A DNA stretch of 64,000 bases, taken from Streptomyces sp. ITFR-21. Lineage in GTDB: Bacteria; Actinomycetota; Actinomycetes; Streptomycetales; Streptomycetaceae. Position 1 is the stretch's first letter, and each line of letters begins with the position of its first letter. Shown here in pieces: positions 1-7,449 of this stretch. The notes beneath the pieces are model-generated. The model had not been told where the DNA came from, made no database searches, and saw only the letters and a list, made by a program, of their open reading frames with translations. The stretch lies in assembly GCF_031844685.1 (NCBI RefSeq), contig NZ_CP134605.1, forward strand, positions 558,001-622,000, in the 5' to 3' direction. The translations under genes were made by a program, and so were the position numbers.

Positions 1-152
1 ACGCCGACTGGTCCGGCGGCTTCCAGCTGGGTCTGCTGACCGCCGCCGGGCTGGCGCTGCTGGCCCTGGCCGTGGCGCTGGCGGACGTCTTCACCGCCCG
101 CCCGGACACCCCGCGGGGCGGGGCGCGGGGGCCGGGCGCCGGGCGGCGCTGA
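1..152 (+). CDS. C-terminal end of a membrane protein (partial)
   Basis: The reading frame is open from the window edge to a TGA at 150-152 and gives 49 residues. It holds one hydrophobic stretch (LGLLTAAGLALLALAVALA) followed by a charged, Gly/Arg-rich tail, which is the usual end of a polytopic transporter such as an MFS permease. The beginning lies outside the window, so the family cannot be named with confidence. It converges on the AlkB-like gene with a 7-nt gap. Confidence 0.55.
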   Translation, partial: ADWSGGFQLGLLTAAGLALLALAVALADVFTARPDTPRGGARGPGAGRR

Positions 153-159
153 GGGCCCG

Positions 160-783
160 CTACGCCACCCCGCGCGGCCGGAACTGGACACTGATCCGGC
201 CGCCGACGTCCGCCCGGGTCTTGGGGACCGCGTGGTCCCAGGTGCGCTGGCAGGAGCCGCCCATGACGATCAGGTCGCCGTGGCCGAGCGGTGTGCGGAC
301 GGTCGCCGGGCCGCCGCCGCGCGGGCGCAGCAGCAGCGGGCGGGGCTCGCCGAGGGACACGATGGCGACCATCGTGTCCTGGGCGCCGCCGCGGCCGATG
401 CGGTCGCCGTGCCAGGCGACGCTGTCCCGGCCGTCGCGGTAGTAGCACAGGCCGGCCGACACGAAGGGTTCGCCGAGTTCGGCCGCGTAGTGGGCGCAGA
501 GCCGGGCGCGGGCCTCGGTGAGGACGGGGTCCGGCAGCGCGGCGCCCGGGGCGTAGTGGGCGAGCAGGCGCGGTACGGCGACGACGTTGTCGTACATCCG
601 GCGCTCCTCGGCCCGCCAGGGCACCTCGGCGGCCAGCCGGTCGAAGAGGGCGTCGGCGCCGCTCAGCCAGCCGGGGAGGGTGTCGATCCACGCGCCGCGG
701 CCGAGTTCGGTGCGGCGCAGCCCGTCCAGGGTGCCGAGCGCGGGGGCCCCGGTGCCGAAGAGGGACGCTTGCTGGTGGTGCAT
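160..783 (-). CDS. AlkB-like 2-oxoglutarate/Fe(II) dioxygenase
   Basis: This 207-residue protein looks like an AlkB-family alkylation-repair dioxygenase, which removes methyl adducts from DNA or RNA bases by oxidation using Fe(II) and 2-oxoglutarate. The iron-binding HxD is visible as WHGD (His125, Asp127). The distal His sits in TWDHAVPK and the 2OG-binding Arg in GRISVQFRPRG near the C-terminus. I chose the ATG at 783 because an AAGGTGG ribosome site lies just upstream; a longer frame reaching 915 has no such support. It is divergent from an ATP-dependent DNA ligase, and a LexA-like palindrome lies between them, which points to DNA-damage control. Substrate preference cannot be read from the sequence. 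Confidence 0.85.
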   Translation of the reverse strand: MHHQQASLFGTGAPALGTLDGLRRTELGRGAWIDTLPGWLSGADALFDRLAAEVPWRAEERRMYDNVVAVPRLLAHYAPGAALPDPVLTEARARLCAHYAAELGEPFVSAGLCYYRDGRDSVAWHGDRIGRGGAQDTMVAIVSLGEPRPLLLRPRGGGPATVRTPLGHGDLIVMGGSCQRTWDHAVPKTRADVGGRISVQFRPRGVA

Positions 784-805
784 GAGTGCCACCTTACCGC
801 ACGGC

Positions 806-821
806 TCGTACATTCGTTCGA
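806..821. promoter_or_regulatory. LexA/SOS-box-like palindrome
   Basis: The 16 bases TCGTACATTCGTTCGA differ at one position from the actinobacterial SOS box TCGAAC-N4-GTTCGA. The site lies 23 nt upstream of the AlkB-like start (783) and 51 nt upstream of the DNA ligase start (873), so LexA bound here could repress both divergent repair genes. That both genes are DNA-repair functions strengthens the call. It rests on motif match and context only. Confidence 0.55.
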
Positions 822-872
822 ATAACCGTCGGACAGGGGGCACGACCGGGCGGCGCGCCGCAGGATGGAGCC

Positions 873-2414
873 ATGCTCTTCGCCGACGTCGCCCGGGTGT
901 CCCGGGAGATCGCACGGACCTCCGCGCGGTCCCGCAAGACCGTGCTGCTCGCCGAGTTCTTCCGGGCCGTCGAGCCGGCCGACGTGCACGTCGCCATCGC
1001 GTACCTGGCCGGCCGGCTGCCGCAGGGCCGGCTCGGCGTCGGCTGGGCCGCGCTGCGCGACCGTCCCGCGCCCGCCGCGCAGCCGGCGCTGACCGTGGCG
1101 GCGGTGGACGAGGCGCTGACCGCCGTGCGCCGGGCGGCCGGCGGCGGCTCCCAGGCCACCCGCAGGACGCTGCTCCGGGAGCTGTTCGGCGCGGCGACCG
1201 GGCCGGAGCAGGAGTACCTGCTGGGGCTGCTCACCGGCGAGGTGCGGCAGGGCGCGCTGGACGCGGCGGCCGTGGCGGGGCTGGCCGCGGCCACCGACGC
1301 GCCCCCGGCGGACGTGCGCCGCGCGGTGATGCTGGCCGGCGCCCTGGAGCCCGTGGCGGTCGCGCTGCTGGCCGGAGGGGCGGCGGCACTGGACGACTTC
1401 GCGCTGACGGTGGGCACCCCGCTGCTGCCGATGCTGGCGGGCAGCGCCAAGAGCGTGGCGGAGGCGGTCGCCAAAGCGGGCCGCTGCGCGGTCGAGGAGA
1501 AGCTCGACGGGATCCGGGTGCAGGTGCACCGCGACGGCGCCGGGGTGCGGATCTTCACCAGGACGCTGGACGAGGTGACCGCCCGGCTGCCGGAGATCGT
1601 CGAGGCCGCCGCCGCGCTGCCCGCCGAGCGCTTCGTCGTCGACGGCGAGGTGCTGGCCTTCGACGGCGCCGGCCGCCCCCGGCCCTTCCAGGAGACCGCG
1701 GGCCGGGTCGGCTCCCGGGTGGACGTGACGGCGGCGGCCAGCGCCATGCCCGTGCACGCGGTCTTCTTCGACGTCCTCGCCGTGGACGGCCGCGAGCTGC
1801 TGGATCAGCCCTACGACGTCCGGCACGCGGCGCTGGCGGCCCTGATGCCGGCCGAGCTGCGGGTGCGGCGGTCCGTCGTCACCGACCCCGCGGACCCGGC
1901 GCAGCTCGCCGCCGCCGAGGACTTCTTCACCGCCACCTTGGACCGCGGCCACGAGGGCGTCGTCGTCAAGGCCGCCGGCAGCGGGTACGCCGCCGGGCGG
2001 CGCGGCGCCGCGTGGCTGAAGGTCAAGCCGGTGCACACCCTGGACCTGGTGGTGCTGGCCGTGGAGCGCGGGCACGGCAGACGCGCCGGCCGGCTGTCCA
2101 ACCTGCACCTGGGCGCACGCGACGAGGACGGCTCGTTCGTGATGCTCGGCAAGACCTTCAAGGGCCTCACCGACGCGCTGCTGGACTGGCAGACCGAGCG
2201 GCTGGGCGCGCTGGCGGTCGACGACGACGGGTACACGGTGACAGTCCGCCCCGAACTGGTGGTGGAGATCGCCTACGACGGGGTGCAGACCTCGCCGCGC
2301 TACCCGGCCGGGCTGACCCTGCGGTTCGCCCGGGTGGTCCGCTACCGCGAGGACAAGACCGCCGCGGAGGCGGACACCGTGGCGGCGGTCCGGGCGGCGC
2401 ACACCGGAGGCTGA
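873..2414 (+). CDS. ATP-dependent DNA ligase (LigB-like)
   Basis: This 513-residue protein is an ATP-dependent DNA ligase, which seals nicks through a lysyl-AMP intermediate. The adenylation motif EKLDGIR is present with the nucleophile Lys210. Downstream motifs include VVDGEVLAFD (motif III), EGVVVK (motif IV) and AWLKVKP (motif V). An all-helical N-terminal domain (about residues 1-190) precedes the nucleotidyltransferase core and a C-terminal OB-fold region. Length matches mycobacterial and Streptomyces LigB-type enzymes of about 500-515 residues. The start at 873 is preceded by AGGATGGAG; an in-frame upstream extension to 786 has no ribosome site and would cross the regulatory region. It is an accessory ligase beside the essential NAD-dependent LigA, probably used in repair. 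Confidence 0.92.
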   Translation: MLFADVARVSREIARTSARSRKTVLLAEFFRAVEPADVHVAIAYLAGRLPQGRLGVGWAALRDRPAPAAQPALTVAAVDEALTAVRRAAGGGSQATRRTLLRELFGAATGPEQEYLLGLLTGEVRQGALDAAAVAGLAAATDAPPADVRRAVMLAGALEPVAVALLAGGAAALDDFALTVGTPLLPMLAGSAKSVAEAVAKAGRCAVEEKLDGIRVQVHRDGAGVRIFTRTLDEVTARLPEIVEAAAALPAERFVVDGEVLAFDGAGRPRPFQETAGRVGSRVDVTAAASAMPVHAVFFDVLAVDGRELLDQPYDVRHAALAALMPAELRVRRSVVTDPADPAQLAAAEDFFTATLDRGHEGVVVKAAGSGYAAGRRGAAWLKVKPVHTLDLVVLAVERGHGRRAGRLSNLHLGARDEDGSFVMLGKTFKGLTDALLDWQTERLGALAVDDDGYTVTVRPELVVEIAYDGVQTSPRYPAGLTLRFARVVRYREDKTAAEADTVAAVRAAHTGG

Positions 2415-2495
2415 CCGCCGGGGCGACCCGAAGGCGGTTGCCCGCGGGCCTTGCCGGGTACCCGAAGGGTCGACCTGCGACAGGAGGCGAATCCC

Positions 2496-3149
2496 ATGGC
2501 CCCGACACAGCGCGACGTGGTGCGGACCCTGCTGGACGACCACGGACACACGTACGCCGAGGAAGCGGGCATCACGCTCAAGGACACCCCGCAGCCGCTG
2601 TACCGGCTGCTGGTGCTGGCGAGCCTGCTCAGCGCGCCGATCCGGACCGGTGTGGCGGTGGCCGCGGCGCGGGAGCTGGACCGGGCGGGCCTGCGCGACC
2701 CGCGGCGGATGGCCGGCGCCACCTGGCAGGAGCGCGTCGACGCGCTCGGCCGCGGCGGCTACCGGCGCTACGACGAGCGCACCGCGGCCCAGCTCGGACA
2801 GGGCGCGGAGCTCACCGCCGAGCGCTACGGCGGCGATCTGCGGAGGCTGCGCGAGCGGGCCGCCGGGGACCTCACCGAGATGCGCCGCGAGCTGCGGGAG
2901 TTCCCGGGGGTCGGCCCGGCCGGCGCGGACATCTTCCTGCGCGAGGCCCAGTCGGTGTGGCCGGAGGCCGCCCCCTACCTGGACTCCAAGGCACTGGATG
3001 GCGCCCGCCGGCTGGACCTGCCCGACGCCCCCGCCGCGCTGACCCGGCTGGCGGACGGCGCCGAGCCCGCGATCCTGGCAGCGGCCCTGGTCAGGGTGAC
3101 GCTGGACAAGGGCGCGGCGGGGAAGGTCCTGGAGCACGCCGGCCGCTGA
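2496..3149 (+). CDS. HhH-GPD-type endonuclease III-like protein
   Basis: This 217-residue protein resembles the actinobacterial endonuclease III/HhH-GPD family, whose members act in base-excision repair. A helix-hairpin-helix is visible in EFPGVGPAGADIFLREAQ, followed by APYLDSKALDGA, where the conserved catalytic Asp of the GPD motif would be expected. No C-terminal iron-sulfur Cys cluster is present, so it belongs to the shorter cluster-free branch. An excellent AGGAGG lies at 2482-2487, 8 nt before the ATG. It follows the ligase by 81 nt in the same direction and may be co-transcribed, making a small repair group with the AlkB-like gene. Lesion specificity is unknown. Confidence 0.7.
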   Translation: MAPTQRDVVRTLLDDHGHTYAEEAGITLKDTPQPLYRLLVLASLLSAPIRTGVAVAAARELDRAGLRDPRRMAGATWQERVDALGRGGYRRYDERTAAQLGQGAELTAERYGGDLRRLRERAAGDLTEMRRELREFPGVGPAGADIFLREAQSVWPEAAPYLDSKALDGARRLDLPDAPAALTRLADGAEPAILAAALVRVTLDKGAAGKVLEHAGR

Positions 3150-3176
3150 GCGCGGCCCGCCGCCGGACCCGGGCGG

Positions 3177-3193
3177 CCCCCGGAGTCCGGGGG
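3177..3193. terminator. Hairpin between convergent genes
   Basis: CCCCCGG, a 3-nt loop and CCGGGGG form a perfect 7-bp GC stem between the endonuclease III-like gene and the convergent antiporter remnant. It has no U-tract, as is common for actinomycete terminators, and could serve both strands. Confidence 0.45.
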
Positions 3194-3197
3194 GCGG

Positions 3198-4359
3198 CTA
3201 CATCTGGGCGCCGACCGCCACCAGCAGCACCGCGGGACCCACGGTGAGCCAGGTCAGGTAGTCCCCGAGCAGGCCCGAGTGCAGCCGCCGGAGCGGGACG
3301 ACCAGCCGCCGGTCGCCCGCGACGGACAGCGCGGTCCCGGCGGTGGCGGCCGGGCTCAGCAGGCTGAGGCCCAGCAGCCACAGCCCGGTGTGGGCGATGG
3401 TGGAGAAGGCCAGCAGCCGCTTGAGGTGCCGCTGCTGCCAGCACATCACCGCCCCGGTGAGCGCGGTCAGCACGCTGAGCGCGGCCATGGTGCGGGTGAA
3501 GTCCGCCGCCGGTACGCCGCCGGGGCCGCCGAAGACGGAGAGGTAGACGCGGGCGACGCCGTACCCGCCCAGCTCCACCATCACCCCGGACATCAGCATG
3601 CACACCGGGGTCGGCGCCACCGCGTGCGCGTCGGGCAGCCAGAAGTGGAACGGCACGGTCGCGGACTTCACCAGCATGCTGGCCATGACGAGCACGAAGG
3701 CGGTGACAGTGAGCGCGTCGGCCCGGTGCCCGGCCAGCGCCGCGCCGGTCTGGGTCATGCCCAGCTCGCCGGTGCGCGCGTACAGCAGGCCGATGCCGAG
3801 CAGCGAGACGTACGCGGCCAGCGAGTTGACCACGCCGAAGGTCAGCGCGCCGTGCAGCGGGCGGGGGTCCTCGATGCGGTAGCCGGTCAGCGCGTACGCC
3901 ACGACACCCATCAGCTCGCAGAACACGAAGGCGTTGAACAGGTCGCCGGTGAGCGCGAATCCGCACATGCCGGCCTCGAAGAGCAGCAGCAGCGCGGGGA
4001 AGGTGCCGCGGTGGCCGGCCGGCGGCTCGTCGAAGTACCGCCAGGAATAGCCGAGTACGGCCAGCATCAGGGCGGCGACCAGCAGCGCGAGGCCGATGCC
4101 GAACCGGTCGCCGACCAGGACGACGCCGACGCCGTGCCCGTCGTGCAGGGCCCAGCCCCCGGCCCAGGACACCACCCCCTGGTCGCCCTCCTCCGCGCGC
4201 CCACAGCAGGCCGAGGTTCGCGGCGGTCAGCGCGGCGAACGCGGTCGCCAGGGCGTCGTTGGCGCCGCGCGGCAGCAGCTTGCCGCCCACCACCAGCAGC
4301 GCGGCGCCGATCAGCGGGACGGCGACGGTCAGCGGGAGCAGGTCCGCCGTCGTCGGCAC
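3198..4359 (-). pseudogene. Mrp/Mnh antiporter subunit D, frameshifted and shortened
   Basis: The translated sequence is an NADH-dehydrogenase-like subunit D of a multisubunit Na+/H+ antiporter (proton-conducting membrane transporter family). The N-terminus (GTG at 4359, reading LLPLTVAVPLIGAALL) and the rest (GDRFGIGLALLVAALM, HFWLPDAHAVAPTPVCMLMS) lie in two frames. The switch falls near 4190-4205, where a one-base indel would restore a single frame. Typical MrpD proteins have about 490-500 residues but this locus encodes only about 387. The jump from TALSVAGDRRLVVPL straight to the final RLHSGLLGDYLTWLTVG suggests loss of roughly 100 residues of transmembrane segments. The frameshift alone could be a sequencing error; combined with the shortening, decay is more likely. 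Confidence 0.7.
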
Positions 4360-4368
4360 GGGCGCCCC

Positions 4369-4713
4369 TCAGCCCCTCAGCTCGGTGAGCTCTTCGGGGT
4401 CCACGGTCCCGGCGCGCTTGCGGATCTGGATCACCAGACTGAGCAGCAGCGCGGTCACGGTGGCGCCGACCACGATGTCGGTGAGCACCAGCGCCTGCAC
4501 CACCGGGTCGACCACCGGGGTGCCGACCGGGATGTCGGAGAAGACCGGCGCGGTGGCGCCGCGCCGGTAGCCGACGCCGAGCAGCAGCACGTACCTGGAG
4601 GACTGGGCGACGGCCAGGGAGCCGACGGCGTGCACCAGGTTGCGGCTGGTGACCATTCCGTAGACGCCGACCAGGAAGATCCAGCCGGCCGCGAGGAAGG
4701 GCAGTACGGTCAC
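4369..4713 (-). CDS. mnhC: Mrp/Mnh antiporter subunit C (NuoK-like)
   Basis: This 114-residue membrane protein matches subunit C of the Mrp/Mnh monovalent cation/H+ antiporter, a relative of NuoK. Three hydrophobic segments are visible, and the family-like LVLTDIVVGATVTALLLSLVIQI lies near the C-terminus, split by one polar turn. The length is normal for the subunit (about 110-125 residues). The GTG start overlaps the stop of the upstream B-like gene (GTGA), and the D remnant begins 9 nt after its stop, so the order is operon-like. Because its neighbours are broken, this intact frame probably no longer works in a full complex. Confidence 0.75.
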   Translation of the reverse strand: MTVLPFLAAGWIFLVGVYGMVTSRNLVHAVGSLAVAQSSRYVLLLGVGYRRGATAPVFSDIPVGTPVVDPVVQALVLTDIVVGATVTALLLSLVIQIRKRAGTVDPEELTELRG

Positions 4714-5176
4714 GGGCCGGCCTCCGGGTCCGGGCTCGGCCGGTCGTCACCGGGCGAGACGATCTCGACCGCCTGGTCGAGGAACCGGGCGATCAGCACG
4801 ATCACGCCGGAGGCGACCTCGATCCCGACGGCGGCGTTCACCAGCGGCACCAGCCCGGCGGACGACAGCTGGTTGAAGGTGCCGAGCGGCAGCACGTCGC
4901 GCAGGTAGGCGGCGCCCGCGACGAGTCCGGCCAGGCCCAGCGCGCGGAAGGCGCCGGCGCCCACCGCGTCCAGCGCGGAGAAGACGGCGAGCGGCCGGAC
5001 CCGGCGTCGAGGGCCAGGGCGAGGCAGACCAGCGGCACCCCCAGGCTGCTGGCCGGCGCCAGCGCGTGCAGCCGCGTGTACGGGGTGGGCGGCGTGACCA
5101 CCGCGACCGTTGCCAGCAGCAGGGCGGCCCCGCCGCACACCAGCAGGGCCAGCGCGGCCTCGTGGCGTACCCCCAT
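4710..5176 (-). pseudogene. Fused/frameshifted remnants of antiporter subunits G and B
   Basis: Two frames are needed to read this piece. The first (ATG at 5176) begins like MnhG/PhaG, with two hydrophobic segments around TPPTPYTRLHALAPASS. Near 4990-5000 the meaningful frame changes to one that ends like MnhB (RDVLPLGTFNQLSSAG, then NAAVGIEVASGVIVLIARFL). Both parts are shorter than complete subunits, so the piece looks like a G-B junction left by deletion. Its end overlaps mnhC by GTGA. Subunits A, E and F are not recognisable nearby. Confidence 0.55.
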
Positions 5177-5474
5177 GTCAGCCCCGCCCCCGTTCCTGCG
5201 CGCGGCGCCACGCGCACAGGGTGCGGCCGCCGCCGCCCAGGCAGCGGGCGAAGACGAGAGCCGCGCCCACCCCGCATCCGGGCCTGCGCCCGGTTATACC
5301 GGGCGGTCCCGGCCGGGTCCGCGTCCCGGCCGGGACACGCCGGCCCGTGCCACTCCGATGCCACGGGCAGCGTCTGTCCCGGACTCCGCCGCCGAAACGC
5401 ACCGGCTCCGGCGGCTCACCGCCCGCCCGGCCGCCGGGCCGCGCGGGGGGCGCTCGACGGTTGCCGGGCCGCGC
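5177..5474. other. Intergenic stretch without a recognised gene
   Basis: The 298 bases between the antiporter remnants and the next gene contain only Arg/Pro/Gly-rich frames without domain features or ribosome sites. It may hold eroded antiporter sequence (E or F subunits), but I cannot show that. Confidence 0.4.
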
Positions 5475-5855
5475 TCACCGGTTGTCGAGCCGGAGCCGCG
5501 CCTCCTGTTCCTGGTCGCCCGCCGCCGTGCCGACGACCTGTACCGCGAACGCCTCGGCCAGGCTCTCCCGCAGTCGGTCCACCGCCCGGTAGCCGCCCTG
5601 GGCGGTGACGGTGACCGGCTCGGACAGCCGGGCCGGTCCGGGCAGGCCGATGGTCCGGGAGACGTCGTAGGTCGCGGTCCACACGGTGGGCAGGCCGCTC
5701 TTGTCGTCCGCGGGCTCGTGGTCCAGGGCCCGGTCGGACGGGAAGCTGGCGCTCAGCGCGGTGAGGACGGTCTGCGCGTCCTCCTTGGCGCAGCTGTCGA
5801 GGGTGACCGCCACCTGGGCGGCGGGGTCTGCTGTCTGGTCCTGCGCGGTGGTCAC
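5475..5855 (-). CDS. Conserved actinobacterial hypothetical protein
   Basis: The protein has 126 residues from a GTG at 5855, which has GGAAGGAACC upstream. An earlier in-frame GTG at 5879 would add eight residues. It is acidic and soluble with no signal peptide or membrane segment. Recognisable stretches are VAVTLDSCAKEDAQTVLTAL and ESLAEAFAVQVVGTAAGDQ near the C-terminus. From memory similar proteins occur widely in Streptomyces without known function. It lies 73 nt downstream of the LLM-class oxidoreductase in the same direction and may be co-transcribed with it. Confidence 0.65.
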   Translation of the reverse strand: MTTAQDQTADPAAQVAVTLDSCAKEDAQTVLTALSASFPSDRALDHEPADDKSGLPTVWTATYDVSRTIGLPGPARLSEPVTVTAQGGYRAVDRLRESLAEAFAVQVVGTAAGDQEQEARLRLDNR

Positions 5856-5928
5856 GATGGTTCCTTCCGGAAGGCACAAGGGGAGGGGCCGGGGGTGGGA
5901 CGGGTGGGGGGCGAGGGGGCGGGAGCGG

Positions 5929-6897
5929 TCACAGGGCGTCCCGCAGGGCGGGCAGCAGCGTCGTCTCCGCCCACCGGATGAACGGCTCCTGCTGGTCGCC
6001 GCCGACCTGGATGAGGGCGATCTCGTCGAACCCGGCGGCGGCGTACGGCCGTACCGCCTCGACGAAGGCGTCCACGTCGTCGCCGCAGGGGATGGAGGCG
6101 GCGACGTCCCGCGGGGTGACGGACGCGGTGGCGCCGGCGAAGGAGGCGGGGCCGGGCAGTTCGGAGTTGACCTTCCAGCCGCCGCCGAACCAGCGGAACT
6201 GGTCGTGCGCGCGGGCCACGGCGGCGCCGTGGTCGGTGCCGTAGCTGACCGGGAGCTGGCCCACCCGGGGTTTGCCCGTCCCTCCGTACCGGTCGAACGC
6301 CTCGATCAGCTCGGCCGCGGGCTGCACCGCGATCACCAGGTCGGCCTCCCGGCCGGCCAGCGCGCAGGACCGGTCGCCGGAAACGGCGACCCCGATCGGC
6401 GGCGGGATGTCGGGCAGGTCCCACAGTCGGGCGCCGCGGACGTCGAAGTGCCGGCCGCGGCGGGTCAGCTCCTCGCCGCCGAAGAGCGCGCGGATGATGG
6501 CGACGGCCTCCTCCAGCTTCTCCAGCCGGACCGAGGCGGCCGGCCAGCCGCCGCCGACCACGTGCTCGTTGAGGTTCTCACCCGAGCCGAGGCCGAGCCG
6601 GAACCTCCCCTCGGACAGCAGCTGCACGGTGGCGGCCTTCTGCGCGACCACGGCCGGGTGGTAGCGGGTCGTCGGGCAGGTCACGTACGTCATCAGCGGG
6701 ATGCGGGTGGTGGCCTGGGCGGCGGCGCCGAGCACACTCCACGCGTAGGGGGCGTGGCCCTGCGAGGCCAGCCAGGGGAAGTAGTGGTCCGAGGTCACGG
6801 AGAAGTCGAAGCCGGCCCGTTCGGCGGCGACCACATGGTCGACGAGGTCGCGGGGTCCGGACTGCTCGGTCATCATCGTGTACCCGATTCGCACCAT
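5929..6897 (-). CDS. LLM-class F420-dependent oxidoreductase
   Basis: This 322-residue protein is a luciferase-like monooxygenase-fold (TIM-barrel) oxidoreductase of the group related to F420-dependent glucose-6-phosphate dehydrogenase. Supporting stretches are SVTSDHYFPWLASQGHAPYA, VTCPTTRYHPAVVAQKAATV and GRFRLGLGSGENLNEHVVG, which line the deazaflavin pocket in this family. Family members transfer hydride to or from coenzyme F420 with varied substrates; none can be assigned here. The ATG at 6897 is followed in frame by a GTG at 6894 and two further ATG codons, and no clear ribosome site distinguishes them. Confidence 0.85.
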   Translation of the reverse strand: MVRIGYTMMTEQSGPRDLVDHVVAAERAGFDFSVTSDHYFPWLASQGHAPYAWSVLGAAAQATTRIPLMTYVTCPTTRYHPAVVAQKAATVQLLSEGRFRLGLGSGENLNEHVVGGGWPAASVRLEKLEEAVAIIRALFGGEELTRRGRHFDVRGARLWDLPDIPPPIGVAVSGDRSCALAGREADLVIAVQPAAELIEAFDRYGGTGKPRVGQLPVSYGTDHGAAVARAHDQFRWFGGGWKVNSELPGPASFAGATASVTPRDVAASIPCGDDVDAFVEAVRPYAAAGFDEIALIQVGGDQQEPFIRWAETTLLPALRDAL

Positions 6898-7010
6898 GGT
6901 GAGCGCATTTCCGGTTCGGGCCGGGCAAAACCCGGGGTTGCTGCGAACGGGGGTGCCGATCCGCCCGGGTGCGGGCCGACCGGGTGACGCGGGTCCGGCA
7001 GAATCGGGGG

Positions 7011-7436
7011 ATGCCCCGGAAGTCTTCGCGTACCCCAGGTCCCGCCCCGCACTCCCGTGCCGGCGCCCCCTGCCCCTGCGGGCTCGGCGCGCCCTACGGC
7101 GAGTGCTGCGGCCCCTTCCACTCGGGGCGGGCCGCCGCGCCGACCGCGGAGCGGCTGATGCGGTCGCGGTACAGCGCCTTCGCGGTGGGGGACGCCGGGT
7201 ACCTGCTGCGTACCTGGTCGGCGGGAACCCGGTTGGGATCGCTGGACCTGGACCCGCGGGTGCGCTGGACCGGCCTGGAGATCCTGGGCACGACCGGCGG
7301 CAGCGCCTTCCACCGCGAGGGCACGGTGGAGTTCGTGGCGCGCTGCCGGGTGGGCGCCGAGACCGCCGAGCAGCGGGAGAACAGCGCCTTCGTCCGCGAG
7401 GACGGCCGGTGGGTCTACGTCGGCGGGGCGGGCTGA
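7011..7436 (+). CDS. YchJ-like SEC-C motif protein
   Basis: The protein has 141 residues. The N-terminus carries a zinc-binding SEC-C motif (CPCGLGAPYGECCGPFH) followed by the YchJ/UPF0225 NTF2-like domain (RYSAFAVGDAGYLLRTW and later RENSAFVREDGRWVYVGG). Proteins of this type are widespread and their role is unclear. The gene ends 13 nt before the convergent MFS exporter gene. I see no ribosome site of note before the ATG. Confidence 0.88.
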   Translation: MPRKSSRTPGPAPHSRAGAPCPCGLGAPYGECCGPFHSGRAAAPTAERLMRSRYSAFAVGDAGYLLRTWSAGTRLGSLDLDPRVRWTGLEILGTTGGSAFHREGTVEFVARCRVGAETAEQRENSAFVREDGRWVYVGGAG

Positions 7437-7449
7437 GCGGGAGGCGCGC

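Noticed and set aside
587..3247. 886-residue open frame across the ligase region
   Set aside because: Pure Arg/Ala/Gly composition and overlap with ligase and endonuclease genes whose motifs are intact.
5178..5402. Minus-strand 74-residue frame as antiporter subunit
   Set aside because: Composition is Arg/Gly/Pro-rich with no hydrophobic helices, unlike subunits E or F.
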